Part shown: one piece after another, positions 17,204-26,882 of the stretch
Position numbering within the stretch: the first letter of the stretch is position 1
How the letters are laid out: each line of letters starts with the position of its first letter
NCBI RefSeq assembly: GCF_030733205.1
Contig: NZ_JASHJL010000009.1
Location: 90,830-154,829 of the forward strand
DNA length: 64,000 nucleotides
Reading direction: 5' to 3'
DNA from: Mameliella sp. MMSF_3455
GTDB taxonomy: Bacteria; Pseudomonadota; Alphaproteobacteria; Rhodobacterales; Rhodobacteraceae
Position numbers and translations under genes: made by a program
Notes under the pieces: model-generated
Databases searched by the model: none
What the model was told of the DNA's origin: nothing
Seen by the model: the letters and a program-made list of their open reading frames with translations, nothing else

Positions 17204-18019
17204 ATGAAGATACTCTTTCTTGGTGACGTGATGGGCCGCGCCGGGCGGCAGGCAATCACGGAGCGTCTGCCCTCCCTGCGCAAGGACTGGCGGCTGGATT
17301 TCGTCATCGTGAACGGCGAGAACGCGACCAACGGCCACGGGCTGTCCGCGGAGCATGGCAAGGCGATCTTCGAGGCCGGGGCCGATGTGATCACCCTGGG
17401 CGACCATGCCTTCGACCAGAAGGAGATGCTGACCCACATCGAGGGCGAAACACGGCTCATCCGTCCACTGAACATCGCGCGTCAGGCGCCGGGCCGGGGG
17501 GCGGCGCTCTACAAGGACGCCCGCGGGCGCAAGGTTCTGGTGGTGCAGGCCCTGGGGCAGGTCTTCATGAGCCGCAACTACGACAGCCCCTTCACGGTGG
17601 TGGACGAGACGCTGAAGCGGCATCCGCTGGGTGGACAGGCACAGGCCATCGTCGTCGATATGCACTGCGAGGCCACGTCCGAGAAGATGGGCATGGGGCA
17701 TTTCTGCGACGGGCGGGCCAGCCTCGTGGTGGGCACGCACACCCATGTGCCGACCTCGGACACGCAGATCCTGCCGGGCGGGACGGCGTTCCAGTCGGAC
17801 GCGGGCATGTGCGGCGACTACAATTCCGTCATCGGGATGGACCCGGCGGAGCCGCTGCGCCGCTTTGTCAACGGCATGCCCAAGGGCCGGTTCAACCCGG
17901 CGCTGGGCGAGGCGACCCTGTCGGGTGTCTACGTCGAGACCGATGACATGACCGGCAAGGCGGTGTCCGTGCAGATGGTCCGCCAGGGCGGGCGGCTGGC
18001 GCCTGCCGGTCCGGCGTGA
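17204..18019 (+). CDS. YmdB-type metallophosphoesterase (TIGR00282)
   Basis: Protein of 271 residues with the metal-binding motifs of the YmdB/TIGR00282 calcineurin-like phosphoesterases: GDVMGRAGR near the N-terminus, NGENATNG, GDHAFDQ, and later GTHTHVPT near residue 180. Family members hydrolyse cyclic nucleotides or act in RNA/biofilm regulation in Firmicutes; the role in alphaproteobacteria is not settled. The length is normal. The stop overlaps the GTG start of the downstream permease gene by four bases. Confidence 0.9.
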   Translation: MKILFLGDVMGRAGRQAITERLPSLRKDWRLDFVIVNGENATNGHGLSAEHGKAIFEAGADVITLGDHAFDQKEMLTHIEGETRLIRPLNIARQAPGRGAALYKDARGRKVLVVQALGQVFMSRNYDSPFTVVDETLKRHPLGGQAQAIVVDMHCEATSEKMGMGHFCDGRASLVVGTHTHVPTSDTQILPGGTAFQSDAGMCGDYNSVIGMDPAEPLRRFVNGMPKGRFNPALGEATLSGVYVETDDMTGKAVSVQMVRQGGRLAPAGPA

Positions 18020-18936
18020 ATCGGTTTGTGCCCTTTGCGACGCTGGTGGTGACGGGCGCGGCCTGGGGGGCGACGCAGCCCCTGATGAAAGTGGCGGTTT
18101 CAGAGGGCTATCGTCATTTCGGCCTGATCTTCTGGCAGACGGTGCTGGTGGGGGTGCTGCTGGGCGCGCTGACACTGCTGCGGGGCAAGCGCCTGCCGAT
18201 GCATGTTGCGGCGCTGCGGCTGTACCTGTTCATCGCCGTCGTCGGCACCGTGGTGCCGGGAATCGCCTCTTACCAGGCGGCGGTACATCTGCCGTCCGGA
18301 GTGTTGTCGATCCTGCTGAGTTCCGTCCCCATGTTCGCCCTTCCGATTGCCCTGGCGCTGGGCATCGACCGGCCCGCGCCGCGGCGCATCCTGGGCCTGT
18401 TGCTGGGGCTGGGCGGGGTGGCGGTGCTGGTGCTGCCAGAGGCGAGCCTGCCGGAGGGCACGCAGGCGGTCTGGATTGCGGTCGCGCTGATTGCCTCGGC
18501 TTGCTACGCCCTGGAAGGCAACATGGTGTCGAAATGGGGCACCCAGGGGTTGGACGCGGTGCAGGTGCTGGCCGGGGCCTCGATCCTGGGTGTCGGGCTG
18601 AGCCTGCCTCTGGCGCTGGCCAGCGGCCAGTTCATCACGCCAGCCCTGCCTTTGACTGGGCCGGACCGGGCGGTGATCGCCAGCGCGGCGCTGCATGCCT
18701 TTGCCTATTCGGCCTATGTCTGGCTGGTGGGCCGGGCGGGGGCCGTCTTTGCCGCGCAGGTGAGCTATCTTGTCACGCTGTTCGGCGTCTGCTGGGCGAT
18801 GCTGTTCCTGGCCGAGGCCTACTCGGGCTGGGTCTGGGCGGCGCTGACGCTGATGATGGCGGGCATGGCTCTTGTGCAGCCGCAGCGTAAACCGCTTGTG
18901 CCCGTGTCTGTGAGGGGTCAGAATGCGGCCGGTTGA
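18016..18936 (+). CDS. EamA/DMT-family transporter
   Basis: Ten-helix drug/metabolite transporter of 306 residues made of two EamA repeats (about 8-140 and 155-290); the repeat signature GAAWGATQPLMK opens the protein. The start is a GTG overlapping the ymdB-like stop (GTGA), so translation is coupled. Substrate is unknown; the family exports amino acids and metabolites. The next gene (18962) is also a transporter. Confidence 0.88.
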   Translation: MNRFVPFATLVVTGAAWGATQPLMKVAVSEGYRHFGLIFWQTVLVGVLLGALTLLRGKRLPMHVAALRLYLFIAVVGTVVPGIASYQAAVHLPSGVLSILLSSVPMFALPIALALGIDRPAPRRILGLLLGLGGVAVLVLPEASLPEGTQAVWIAVALIASACYALEGNMVSKWGTQGLDAVQVLAGASILGVGLSLPLALASGQFITPALPLTGPDRAVIASAALHAFAYSAYVWLVGRAGAVFAAQVSYLVTLFGVCWAMLFLAEAYSGWVWAALTLMMAGMALVQPQRKPLVPVSVRGQNAAG

Positions 18937-18961
18937 GGGCGGGCGATAGGCTGAGCAATAC

Positions 18962-20740
18962 ATGATCGGAATCGAGCTGAGCCAGACTAGCCAGGCGGTG
19001 CTGACGCTTGCCGTGGTGATCGGGATGTTCGTGCTTTTCGTCCGCGAGACCTACCCGACTGAGGTCACGGCCATTGGCGGCGTCGCGGTGCTGCTGGTTC
19101 TCGGCGTCCTGCCCTATGACGCGGCGCTGGACGTCCTGTCGAACCCGGCCCCCTGGACCATCGCGGCGATGTTCCTGGTGATGGGGGCCCTGGTGCGGAC
19201 CGGGGCGCTGGATGCCTTTACCGGCTACGCACAAGAGCAGGTCGAGCTCAGACCCAAGCGGGCCATCGGCGGCATCCTTCTGGTGGTGATTGTCGCCTCG
19301 GCCTTCATGAACAATACGCCGGTTGTGGTAGTGATGCTGCCGATTTTCGTGCAGATCGCCAAGACGATGGGCATTGCACCGTCCAAGCTGTTGATCCCGC
19401 TGAGTTACGCGGCGATCCTGGGCGGTACGCTGACGCTGATCGGGACCTCGACCAACCTGCTGGTCGACGGGGTGGCGCGGACCCAGGGCTTGCAGCCCTT
19501 CACCATCTTCGAGGTCACCCCGCTGGCAATCATCCTTGTGGCCTGGGGCATGGTCTATCTCTATTTCGTGGGTCGCTTTCTGCTGCCCGAACGGACCTCG
19601 ATGGCGGGGATGCTGTCGGATCGCTCGCGGATGAAGTTCTTTACCGAGGCGGTGATCCCGCCGGATTCCAACCTGATCGGGCGCGAGGTGCTGGGCGTTC
19701 AGCTGTTCAAGCGCGACGGCGTGCGGCTGGTCGACGTGATCCGGGGCGATGAATCGCTGCGCCGCAACCTGCAGGGGGTCGAACTGCAACTGGGCGACCG
19801 GGTTGTGCTGCGCACACAGATGACCGAACTGCTGTCGCTGCAGCGCAACAAGGAACTGAAGCGCGTCGACCAGGTGTCCTCCAAGGAAACCACGACCGTC
19901 GAGGTGCTGATCACGCCCGGCTGCAAGATGGTGGGCCGGTCCCTAGGCGCGCTGCGGCTGCGGCGCCGGTTCGGGGTCTACCCGCTGGCGGTACACCGGC
20001 GGAACCAGAACATCGGGCGCCAACTGGACGACCTGGTGGTGCGCGTGGGCGACACGCTGCTGCTGGAAGGCAACGCAGAGGATATCAAGCGGCTGGCGGA
20101 CGAGATGGACCTGGTCGACGTGGCGCATCCGTCGGCGCGCGCCTTTCGCCGCGGCCATGCGCCGGTGGCGCTGGGGGCATTGGGCGGGATCGTCGCGCTG
20201 TCGGCGCTGGGTGTGGCGCCGATCCTGGCGCTTGCGGTGGTTGCGGTGGCGCTGGTGCTGCTGACCCGATGCATCGACGCGGACGAGGCGTTTTCCTTTG
20301 TCGAGGGGCAACTCCTGGCGCTGATCTTTGCCATGCTGGCGATCGGCGCGGCGCTGGAGGCAAGCGGCGCGGTCGAACTGATCGTGGGCGCGGTGGCCCC
20401 CCTGATGGCCAAACTGCCGGCGCCGCTGGTGATCTGGGCGGTCTACCTGCTGACCAGCATCCTTACGGAAACCGTGTCCAATAACGCCGTGGCCGTCGTG
20501 GTGACCCCTATCGCCATCGGACTGGCCAGCGCCATCGGGGTGGACCCGCGTCCGCTGGTGGTGGCGGTCATGGTGGCGGCCTCGTGCAGTTTCGCCACGC
20601 CCATCGGCTACCAGACCAACACGCTGGTCTATGGTCCGGGGGGCTACAAGTTCTCGGATTTCTTCAAGGTGGGCCTGCCGCTGAACCTTAGCATCGGCGT
20701 TCTTTCGGCGCTGCTGATCCCTTACTTCTTTCCGCTCTGA
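18962..20740 (+). CDS. SLC13-family permease with two TrkA-C domains
   Basis: Membrane transporter of 592 residues. The N-terminal half (about 10-200) and the C-terminal half (about 395-590) carry the hydrophobic helices of the citrate-Mg/CitMHS or SLC13 (DASS) fold, including NNTPVVVVMLPIF and TSILTETVSNNAVAVV re-entrant motifs. Two soluble RCK_C/TrkA-C domains lie between (about 215-295 and 305-385). Such proteins import anions such as sulfate, dicarboxylates or other solutes, and the RCK_C domains sense ligands. Specificity cannot be read. It lies 25 bases after the DMT gene. Confidence 0.9.
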   Translation: MIGIELSQTSQAVLTLAVVIGMFVLFVRETYPTEVTAIGGVAVLLVLGVLPYDAALDVLSNPAPWTIAAMFLVMGALVRTGALDAFTGYAQEQVELRPKRAIGGILLVVIVASAFMNNTPVVVVMLPIFVQIAKTMGIAPSKLLIPLSYAAILGGTLTLIGTSTNLLVDGVARTQGLQPFTIFEVTPLAIILVAWGMVYLYFVGRFLLPERTSMAGMLSDRSRMKFFTEAVIPPDSNLIGREVLGVQLFKRDGVRLVDVIRGDESLRRNLQGVELQLGDRVVLRTQMTELLSLQRNKELKRVDQVSSKETTTVEVLITPGCKMVGRSLGALRLRRRFGVYPLAVHRRNQNIGRQLDDLVVRVGDTLLLEGNAEDIKRLADEMDLVDVAHPSARAFRRGHAPVALGALGGIVALSALGVAPILALAVVAVALVLLTRCIDADEAFSFVEGQLLALIFAMLAIGAALEASGAVELIVGAVAPLMAKLPAPLVIWAVYLLTSILTETVSNNAVAVVVTPIAIGLASAIGVDPRPLVVAVMVAASCSFATPIGYQTNTLVYGPGGYKFSDFFKVGLPLNLSIGVLSALLIPYFFPL

Positions 20741-20750
20741 ACGGGTCGTG

Positions 20751-21485
20751 TCACCCGTAACGCTCGACGAAACCTTCGAGCAGGCGCGGCGGTTCGGTGA
20801 CGTCCGCCGCGCGGCACATCTCGATCAATTCATCCGCTGTCTCGGGCGCGAAATAGCCCTTGTGGCGGTAGATGCGGATGCGGGTCTCGAACTCGGCGGC
20901 ATCGGCTTCGGGGTGGAATTGCGTCGCGTAGACGTTCTGACCGTAGCGGATCATCTGGTAGGGGCAGGGGCCGGATGACACCAGGTGCACGGCGCCCTTG
21001 GGCAGGTGCTGCACCGCTTCCTTGTGGCCGACGAAGGCGTCGAACTGCTCGGGCAGGCTGGCGGTCAGCGGGTCCTTTGCGCCCTCGGGCGTGGTGTAGC
21101 AGGTCACCGCGCCAACCGGTTCGTTGAACCGGTCCTTGGCCACCTCGGCGCCGAGGTGGTGCGCCAGGATGCCGATGCCGTAACAGCAGCCCATGAAGGG
21201 GATGTCCTGTGCCGTGATGCGGGGCATCAGGCGCAGGATCGCCTCTTCGATGCGGCGTTCCACAGGGTCCTTGTCGCCGGGCTTGTCGCTGACGCAGCCG
21301 GGGCCGCCGCCGACGATCACACCGGCATAATTGCCCGGGTCCAGATTGCGCGGCGGGTCTTCCTGTTCAAGGCGCATCCGGTGGACGCGGTCGTCGCTCA
21401 GGCCGGACTTGTCCAGGACGGCGCGGTACTCGGAGTCGCTGGCCTCGGGTTCGGGGCGCAACTGGAGGAGGAGGAATCGGCTCAT
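20751..21485 (-). CDS. Class I glutamine amidotransferase-like protein
   Basis: Protein of 244 residues with the GATase1 nucleophile motif G-C-C-Y-G (Cys101) and the downstream FHPEADAAEFE motif supplying the catalytic His and Glu. Stand-alone members with this architecture are annotated as GMP synthase-like amidotransferases. They may hydrolyse gamma-glutamyl compounds, as in polyamine breakdown; no synthetase partner is adjacent. It is convergent with the permease gene and divergent from yebC. Confidence 0.88.
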   Translation of the reverse strand: MSRFLLLQLRPEPEASDSEYRAVLDKSGLSDDRVHRMRLEQEDPPRNLDPGNYAGVIVGGGPGCVSDKPGDKDPVERRIEEAILRLMPRITAQDIPFMGCCYGIGILAHHLGAEVAKDRFNEPVGAVTCYTTPEGAKDPLTASLPEQFDAFVGHKEAVQHLPKGAVHLVSSGPCPYQMIRYGQNVYATQFHPEADAAEFETRIRIYRHKGYFAPETADELIEMCRAADVTEPPRLLEGFVERYG

Positions 21486-21620
21486 GTTCTTGCGCTACCC
21501 CACGGAGGGGCGGCGCGCAACGCCACATGGCCCGGACGTGGCGCGTGGACTTGGCAAGGGGGGCGGGCGTGACTTATAGAGGCGCGAATACACAAAGCAC
21601 CCGAAAAGAGGCAACGCGAC

Positions 21621-22370
21621 ATGGCCGGCCATTCCAAATGGGCAAACATCCAGCACCGCAAGGGCCGTCAGGACAAGATCCGGGCCAAGATCTTCTCGAA
21701 ACTGTCGAAAGAGATCACCATCGCCGCCAAGATGGGCGATCCCGACCCGGACAAGAACCCGCGCCTGCGCCTGGCCGTGAAAGAGGCCAAGGGCCAGTCG
21801 ATGCCCAAGGACAACATCGAACGCGCCATCAAGAAGGCGGTGGGCGGCGATGCCGAGGATTACGAGGAAATCCGCTATGAGGGCTACGGCCCCAATGGCG
21901 TGGCGGTGATCGTCGAGGCGATGACCGACAACCGCAACCGCACCGCCTCGACCGTGCGGTCGACCTTTACCAAGAACGGCGGCAACCTTGGCGAGACCGG
22001 CTCTGTCGGCTTCATGTTCGAGCGCAAGGGCGAGATCGTCTACCCGGCGGATGCGGGCGACGCGGACGACGTCATGATGGCGGCGATCGAGGCCGGTGCC
22101 GAGGATGTCGAATCCTCCGAGGACGGGCATGTGATCTATTGCGCGGACACCGACCTGAACGAGGTTTCGACCGCGCTGGAGGCCGACCTGGGCGAGTCCG
22201 AGTCGACCAAGCTGGTGTGGAAGCCCACGACGACGACCGAACTGGATCTTGAAGGCATGCAGTCGCTGATGCGGTTGGTCGAGGCGCTGGAAGATGACGA
22301 CGACGTCCAGCGAGTGACCACCAATTTCGAAGCGTCCGACGAGGTCATGGCGCAGCTGGAAGGCGCCTGA
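21621..22370 (+). CDS. yebC: YebC/PmpR-family regulator/translation factor
   Basis: Protein of 249 residues that matches YebC along its whole length, from the [16 protein letters not shown]-terminus to the C-terminal domain rich in acidic residues. The family includes DNA-binding regulators and ribosome-associated factors that relieve stalling at proline stretches. It is monocistronic, ending in a strong intrinsic terminator at 22394. Confidence 0.96.
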   Translation: MAGHSKWANIQHRKGRQDKIRAKIFSKLSKEITIAAKMGDPDPDKNPRLRLAVKEAKGQSMPKDNIERAIKKAVGGDAEDYEEIRYEGYGPNGVAVIVEAMTDNRNRTASTVRSTFTKNGGNLGETGSVGFMFERKGEIVYPADAGDADDVMMAAIEAGAEDVESSEDGHVIYCADTDLNEVSTALEADLGESESTKLVWKPTTTTELDLEGMQSLMRLVEALEDDDDVQRVTTNFEASDEVMAQLEGA

Positions 22371-22393
22371 CGCCCGTCCTGTCAGTCAAGATG

Positions 22394-22418
22394 GCCCCCG
22401 CTTTGGCGGGGGCTTTTT
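22394..22418 (+). terminator. Intrinsic terminator of yebC
   Basis: A perfect stem GCCCCCGC/GCGGGGGC with loop TTTG is followed by TTTTT, 24 bases after the yebC stop. Confidence 0.9.
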
Positions 22419-22472
22419 GTTTGCGTCGAAGACACCGTATCAGGGATGAAACTGCGCGCCTTGGGCTGGATA

Positions 22473-23570
22473 TCACTGGCACAACAACTGGTTGTTGCCC
22501 GCGTGCAGCCCCGTCATCACCCGCCCCTGGGGGCAGCTGTGCATTCCAGCCCGTTGTGTCGATGGATCGACCATCCGGTTCGCCGTCGCATAGGGCGCGC
22601 ATAGCAAGAGGTTCTTGCTTTCGTGCAGTCCGGTGACTGCATGTCCGGGCGGGCAAGCCGCCATGTTGGCCTCGGAGTAACCGCCTGATCGGCGGATGAA
22701 CTCCGCGCCCGTGGTGTAGGTGAAACCCGGCTGCTGGCGACATAGAAACATGTTGTGGTCGAGCCGGACGCCAGAAAGATACCTGCCCACGGGGCAGGCG
22801 TGCATGCCTTGCCGCTGGGTATATCCGCTGACGCCGATCGGCCCGTCGCAGGATTCGGTGATCCAGGTCGTCGCCGCCGGCCCCATGGCGGCGTTCGGCG
22901 TGTTGAATTGAATGCAGGCCTCCATCTGTTCGGGGATCGTGTTGGCATAATAGAGCGATCCGAAATCGTTTTGTTTGTGGCGCCATCCCCGGTTGTGCAT
23001 GATCTCGTGCGCGATCGTTGCGGCGATGGCCCGCGGGGTGCCCGTGGCGAGGAAGGCGCGGCTCATCTTGAGACGTTCGCCCTCGATGCTGACTGGCGCT
23101 TGACCGAGAATATTCGGTCCCAGGTTCGCGCATTCTATCGTGGTGTAGGCTTGGTAGTTCCTAAGCTGAGAAGCCGCATCCATTGCGCTTTGGGCACTGT
23201 GGCAGCTGAACTCGACCAGAGCGGCCGAGGTCATGCAATTCACGAGGTTTCCGTAGCCAGTGGTGATCGCGGTGAACAGGATGTCGTGGGACTGCTTGAG
23301 CACCATGGCCTCGTTCCAGGTGCAGTTCTTGGCGACGTAGCCATGGGATAGACCAAAGGTCTTGCGTCCAATGTCCTGAGCGCTGCCAGGATCGGGGAAT
23401 GCGTTGACCGCCCCCAAGAGGACAAGTGCCGCCACGAGCACAGGGCGGACCGGTTTTCGCGGCGTTCTGCAACATCGCAAACGACGCCGGAGGCGCACCT
23501 TCGCGGCTAGGTCCGATCTGTAGAAGGTGGAAATTCGGGAATTCGGATTTCTATATGCACTCTTGGCCAT
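22473..23570 (-). CDS. Secreted metzincin-like zinc metalloprotease with C-terminal Cys repeats
   Basis: Protein of 365 residues. A basic N-terminus is followed by a hydrophobic segment (about 43-57), so it is exported or membrane-anchored. The motif HEIMHNRGWRH at 188-198 fits HExxHxxGxxH, the metzincin zinc site, with His188, His192 and His198 as ligands and Glu189 as catalyst. The C-terminal 120 residues hold three repeats of about 35-40 residues with a core like MHxCPxGRxxxGLHxxxNxLLC, each with two Cys. I chose the ATG at 23570, preceded by AGGAGG. Base composition is less GC-rich than the neighbours, suggesting acquisition. I do not recognise a named family. Confidence 0.7.
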   Translation of the reverse strand: MAKSAYRNPNSRISTFYRSDLAAKVRLRRRLRCCRTPRKPVRPVLVAALVLLGAVNAFPDPGSAQDIGRKTFGLSHGYVAKNCTWNEAMVLKQSHDILFTAITTGYGNLVNCMTSAALVEFSCHSAQSAMDAASQLRNYQAYTTIECANLGPNILGQAPVSIEGERLKMSRAFLATGTPRAIAATIAHEIMHNRGWRHKQNDFGSLYYANTIPEQMEACIQFNTPNAAMGPAATTWITESCDGPIGVSGYTQRQGMHACPVGRYLSGVRLDHNMFLCRQQPGFTYTTGAEFIRRSGGYSEANMAACPPGHAVTGLHESKNLLLCAPYATANRMVDPSTQRAGMHSCPQGRVMTGLHAGNNQLLCQ

Positions 23571-23752
23571 CTTAGCCTCCTGAGTGCGCGCTTCCTTCGG
23601 TAAGTTTGCGACAATTTGATTATTTTCGCAAGCTTCATGCCTGTGGCCGGTCAAGAAGGCATCAGATTTAGGGAGTTGGCTCGCCACCGGCCGTCTCGCC
23701 GTTCCGGTTATCCCGCCTTGCGGGGCTGCCTCGAAACCGCCTAAGCCTTGGT

Positions 23753-24508
23753 ATGCTTCTCCGGGCACTCATTCTTCTGGGGCTTGTCGTCGCGCTGTCC
23801 GGCGCGGCCACCTGGTATTTCGGGCACGAGGTGCTGATCGCGCTGGGGCTGATCCTGACCCAGGCCAAGGTTCTGCTGAAGAAACTGGCGGCGCTCGACC
23901 TGCCGGCGGTCCTGAGCTGGCTCAAGACCCAGGGCGCGATGTTCTTTCGCGTCGAGCTGATCAAGAAATGGATCACCACCTCTGTCGTGCCGCTGATGCT
24001 GGGCAAGGCGATCCTGCGGCGCATCCAGTTGCTGGTGAAGGGCTATCTGCAGATCGTGCAGCAACGATACGCGCGGCTGATGGAGTGGTTCAACGGTCTG
24101 AGCCGTGTCGAGAGAGGGGTGGCCTGGCTGGTGATCCTCTTTGCCACTCTAGCGTTGTCGGTCACGTCGATGGGGCTGTGGTTGATCCTCTTTTCGGTGC
24201 AACTGCCGCTGTGGCTGGTGGCGGCCTTTGGCGCGACGGTGCGCATGACCTGGACCAGCCTGCAAAAGGGCCTGTTCAAGGCGCTGGCCTTCCTGCAACT
24301 GGGCTGGCTGTGGAAGGGGATCAAGCGGCTCTTGCCCGCCTCGGTGCTGGAACGCAAACGAAGGATGGAATTCCGCATCGCCCGGGCCATCGTGCGGCGG
24401 CGGCGCATGACGCTGAAGCAGCTGGTCGAGCGCAAGGGGCGTTTGCCATTCAAGCTGGGCCTCCTGGCGGAATACCTCTTTCATCCGCCGGGGCGGCGCC
24501 CGCGCTGA
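23753..24508 (+). CDS. Uncharacterised membrane protein
   Basis: Protein of 251 residues with hydrophobic segments near 3-20 and a pair between about 120 and 165, basic interhelical loops, and a strongly basic C-terminal third (about 195-251, many Arg/Lys including RRRRMTLKQLVERKG). No catalytic motif is seen. It is convergent with the MCWS-type membrane protein gene at 24515, with only six bases between. I do not recognise the family. The start is the first ATG and no strong Shine-Dalgarno precedes it. Confidence 0.65.
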   Translation: MLLRALILLGLVVALSGAATWYFGHEVLIALGLILTQAKVLLKKLAALDLPAVLSWLKTQGAMFFRVELIKKWITTSVVPLMLGKAILRRIQLLVKGYLQIVQQRYARLMEWFNGLSRVERGVAWLVILFATLALSVTSMGLWLILFSVQLPLWLVAAFGATVRMTWTSLQKGLFKALAFLQLGWLWKGIKRLLPASVLERKRRMEFRIARAIVRRRRMTLKQLVERKGRLPFKLGLLAEYLFHPPGRRPR

Positions 24509-24514
24509 GCGCGG

Positions 24515-25225
24515 TCAGGCCGGTGTCGCGGGGGGAAAGACCTGTCGGCGGACCAGTGGGCTGATCCCGATCAGCACCAGCATGACCGAGAAGAGGCACC
24601 AGATCGCCGGCATCTCGTTGGGGGTGCTGGTCAGGCCGGAGGCGATCAGCGGCCCCACCAGCCCGTTGAGCAGGGCGAACCGCCAGGCGCCGTAGAGGCA
24701 GGGCAGCAGCAGGCAGGCCAGCAGGTAGTCCGGGAAATGCCCGATGCCGCCCAGCCAGTGCGAGAGGCTGAGGAAATTGTTGAGTTGCATGCTCCACCCC
24801 AGGTGCCAGTCGCCGGATATGGTGCAGAACTCTGGCCCGCAGAGCGGCACCCCGGGCGGACAGACGCCCAGCCAGGGGGCCGGGATCAGGCGGGCCAGCA
24901 AGGTCAGGGACGCCAGCGAAGCCAGCCCCAGCACCCAGCGTCTTGTTCGCGGCTCTATCGCGGGGACGACCAGCGCCATGCAGAAGAGATTGACGACAAT
25001 CGGTTGCAGAACGATGTGCAGGTAGGCCAGCACCGTGACAGTCGTGTTGCCCGGCGTGCCGCACTGGTCGATCACGCCGTATCCCCAGGCCTGCAACCCC
25101 TCCATGGCGGTGAAGAACCCCAGGGTGCCCCAGATCCCGGCGGGTTCGCCCTTGCGCCAGGTGACGAAGGTGGCCGCCGCGCCCAGGGCGGCCATCGAGT
25201 AGGTTGCGGTTTCGCTCCAGCACAT
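24515..25225 (-). CDS. MCWS-type membrane protein (DUF5765/DUF6629-like)
   Basis: Protein of 236 residues beginning MCWSETATYSMAALG, the hallmark start of a family of uncharacterised multi-helix membrane proteins (DUF5765 or DUF6629; I cannot decide which). About seven hydrophobic segments are visible. Conserved Cys/His/Trp residues (QCGTPGN, GDWHLGW, SHWLGGIGHFPDY) hint at a bound ligand or metal. The ATG at 25225 was chosen because the family always starts there; an upstream ATG at 25309 would add 28 residues. It is divergent from the LysE-type gene. Confidence 0.72.
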   Translation of the reverse strand: MCWSETATYSMAALGAAATFVTWRKGEPAGIWGTLGFFTAMEGLQAWGYGVIDQCGTPGNTTVTVLAYLHIVLQPIVVNLFCMALVVPAIEPRTRRWVLGLASLASLTLLARLIPAPWLGVCPPGVPLCGPEFCTISGDWHLGWSMQLNNFLSLSHWLGGIGHFPDYLLACLLLPCLYGAWRFALLNGLVGPLIASGLTSTPNEMPAIWCLFSVMLVLIGISPLVRRQVFPPATPA

Positions 25226-25349
25226 GCGCGTTCTCCCTTGGACAGAGAGTTTCGGGATTTCTCTGGGGTGGTCAATGCTGCCGTCGTGCGGGATTGATCC
25301 GGGCGGCAAATCGCGCCATCAGGCGGATCGGGTCACGAGGAGAACGGGT

Positions 25350-25943
25350 ATGGAAGCGGCGATTGCGGGGTTTGCACTGGGGTTCAGCCTGATCCTGGCA
25401 ATCGGGGCGCAGAATGCCTTTGTCCTGCGGCAGGGTTTGCGGCGGATGCATGTGCTGCCAGTGGTTCTTGTTTGCGCCATTTCGGACGCGGCGCTGATCG
25501 CCGCCGGGGTTGCCGGGTTCGGCGCGCTGGCCGAGGCGGTGCCCGGCCTGGAATGGGGGATGCGGATCTTTGGCGCCGCCTTCCTGGGGTGGTACGGGGC
25601 AAAGACCCTGTACGCGGCCTGGAAAGGGGGCGAGGCGCTGGCCGCGGGCGAGGGGGCTCAAAGCCTGCGGGCGGCGGTGCTGACCTGCCTCGCGCTGACC
25701 TGGCTCAATCCGCATGTCTACCTGGACACGGTCGTGCTGCTTGGGGCGGTCTCGGCACAGTACGACGCGCGGCTGGCCTTTGCGCTTGGGGCGATGACGG
25801 CCTCTTTCGTGTTCTTCTTTTCGCTGGGGTACGGGGCGCGGGCACTGGCGCCGATCTTTGCGCGGCCGCGGGCCTGGCGTGTGCTGGATCTTGTCGTAGG
25901 CCTGACAATGTGGGCCATCGCGGCCAAGCTGCTTTGGATGTGA
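25350..25943 (+). CDS. LysE/ArgO-type amino acid exporter
   Basis: Six-helix exporter of 197 residues. Diagnostic is the N-terminal motif GFSLILAIGAQNAFVLRQG, shared by LysE and ArgO, and the second motif TWLNPHVYLDT. These proteins export arginine or lysine to balance the amino-acid pool. The ATG at 25350 follows GAGGAGAA. In many bacteria an ArgP/LysG-type LysR gene is adjacent; none is here. Confidence 0.93.
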   Translation: MEAAIAGFALGFSLILAIGAQNAFVLRQGLRRMHVLPVVLVCAISDAALIAAGVAGFGALAEAVPGLEWGMRIFGAAFLGWYGAKTLYAAWKGGEALAAGEGAQSLRAAVLTCLALTWLNPHVYLDTVVLLGAVSAQYDARLAFALGAMTASFVFFFSLGYGARALAPIFARPRAWRVLDLVVGLTMWAIAAKLLWM

Positions 25944-25982
25944 CCCCCTTGTGCCCGCCGCCCAATGGTCTAAGCCAAGGGC

Positions 25983-26882
25983 ATGGTCGACAAGGTACAA
26001 GCCCCGGCGCGGGGTGTTTTCTGGATGGTGGTAACGGGGCTGTGTTTTGTCGCGGTCACCGCATTGGTCAAGTCCCTGGGACAGCGCATTCCGGCGCAGG
26101 AATCCGCCTTTCTTCGCTATGTGCTGGGGTTGGTCTTTTTGCTGCCGATGGCCCGGCAATTGATGCAGGTGCGCCTGACGCCGCGCCTGTGGCGGCTGTT
26201 TTCGCTGCGGGCGCTGTTTCACACCGGCGGGGTGGTTCTGTGGTTCTATGCCATGACGCGCATTCCCATCGCCGAGGTGACCGCGATGAACTATCTCAAC
26301 CCGGTCTACGTGACCGTTCTGGCAGTGTTTTTCCTTGGCGAACGGCTCGCGCTGCGGCGCGTGTTGGCGATCGTGGCAGCGCTGCTGGGGGCGGTGATGA
26401 TCCTGCGGCCGGGTTTCCGTGAACTGGATCCGGGGCATTTTGCCATGCTGGCGACGGCCCTGTTCTTTGCGGGGTCGTACCTGCTGGCCAAGATCCTCTC
26501 GGGCGAGGTCAGCGCGGCAGTGGTGGTGGGGCTGTTGTCGGTGGGCGTGACCATCGGGCTGGCGCCCTTGGCGATTGCTGTCTGGGTCTGGCCGACCTGG
26601 TGGGAACTGCTGATCCTGCTGGGCGTGGCGCTGTTTGCCACCGCCGGGCATTATACCATGACGCTGGCCTTTGCCGCCGCGCCGGTGACCGTGACGCAGC
26701 CGGTTACCTTTCTGCAACTGGTCTGGGCGGTCGTGTTGGGCGCGGTCCTGTTTGCCGAGCCCGTTGACCCCTGGGTGATCGCGGGCGGATCTTTGATCCT
26801 GGCCGCCGTGGTCTTTATCACCTGGCGCGAGGCGGTTCTGAAGCGCCGGATCACACCGCTGGTTTCGGAAACAAAGAACTGA
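25983..26882 (+). CDS. EamA/DMT-family transporter
   Basis: Ten-helix transporter of 299 residues with two EamA repeats (about 10-140 and 155-285), including the MNYLNPVYVTVLAVFFLGERL motif that ends the first repeat (given here in part: NPVYVTVLAVFFLGERL). It lies 39 bases after the LysE-type gene on the same strand, so co-transcription is possible. The substrate is unknown. Confidence 0.9.
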   Translation: MVDKVQAPARGVFWMVVTGLCFVAVTALVKSLGQRIPAQESAFLRYVLGLVFLLPMARQLMQVRLTPRLWRLFSLRALFHTGGVVLWFYAMTRIPIAEVTAMNYLNPVYVTVLAVFFLGERLALRRVLAIVAALLGAVMILRPGFRELDPGHFAMLATALFFAGSYLLAKILSGEVSAAVVVGLLSVGVTIGLAPLAIAVWVWPTWWELLILLGVALFATAGHYTMTLAFAAAPVTVTQPVTFLQLVWAVVLGAVLFAEPVDPWVIAGGSLILAAVVFITWREAVLKRRITPLVSETKN

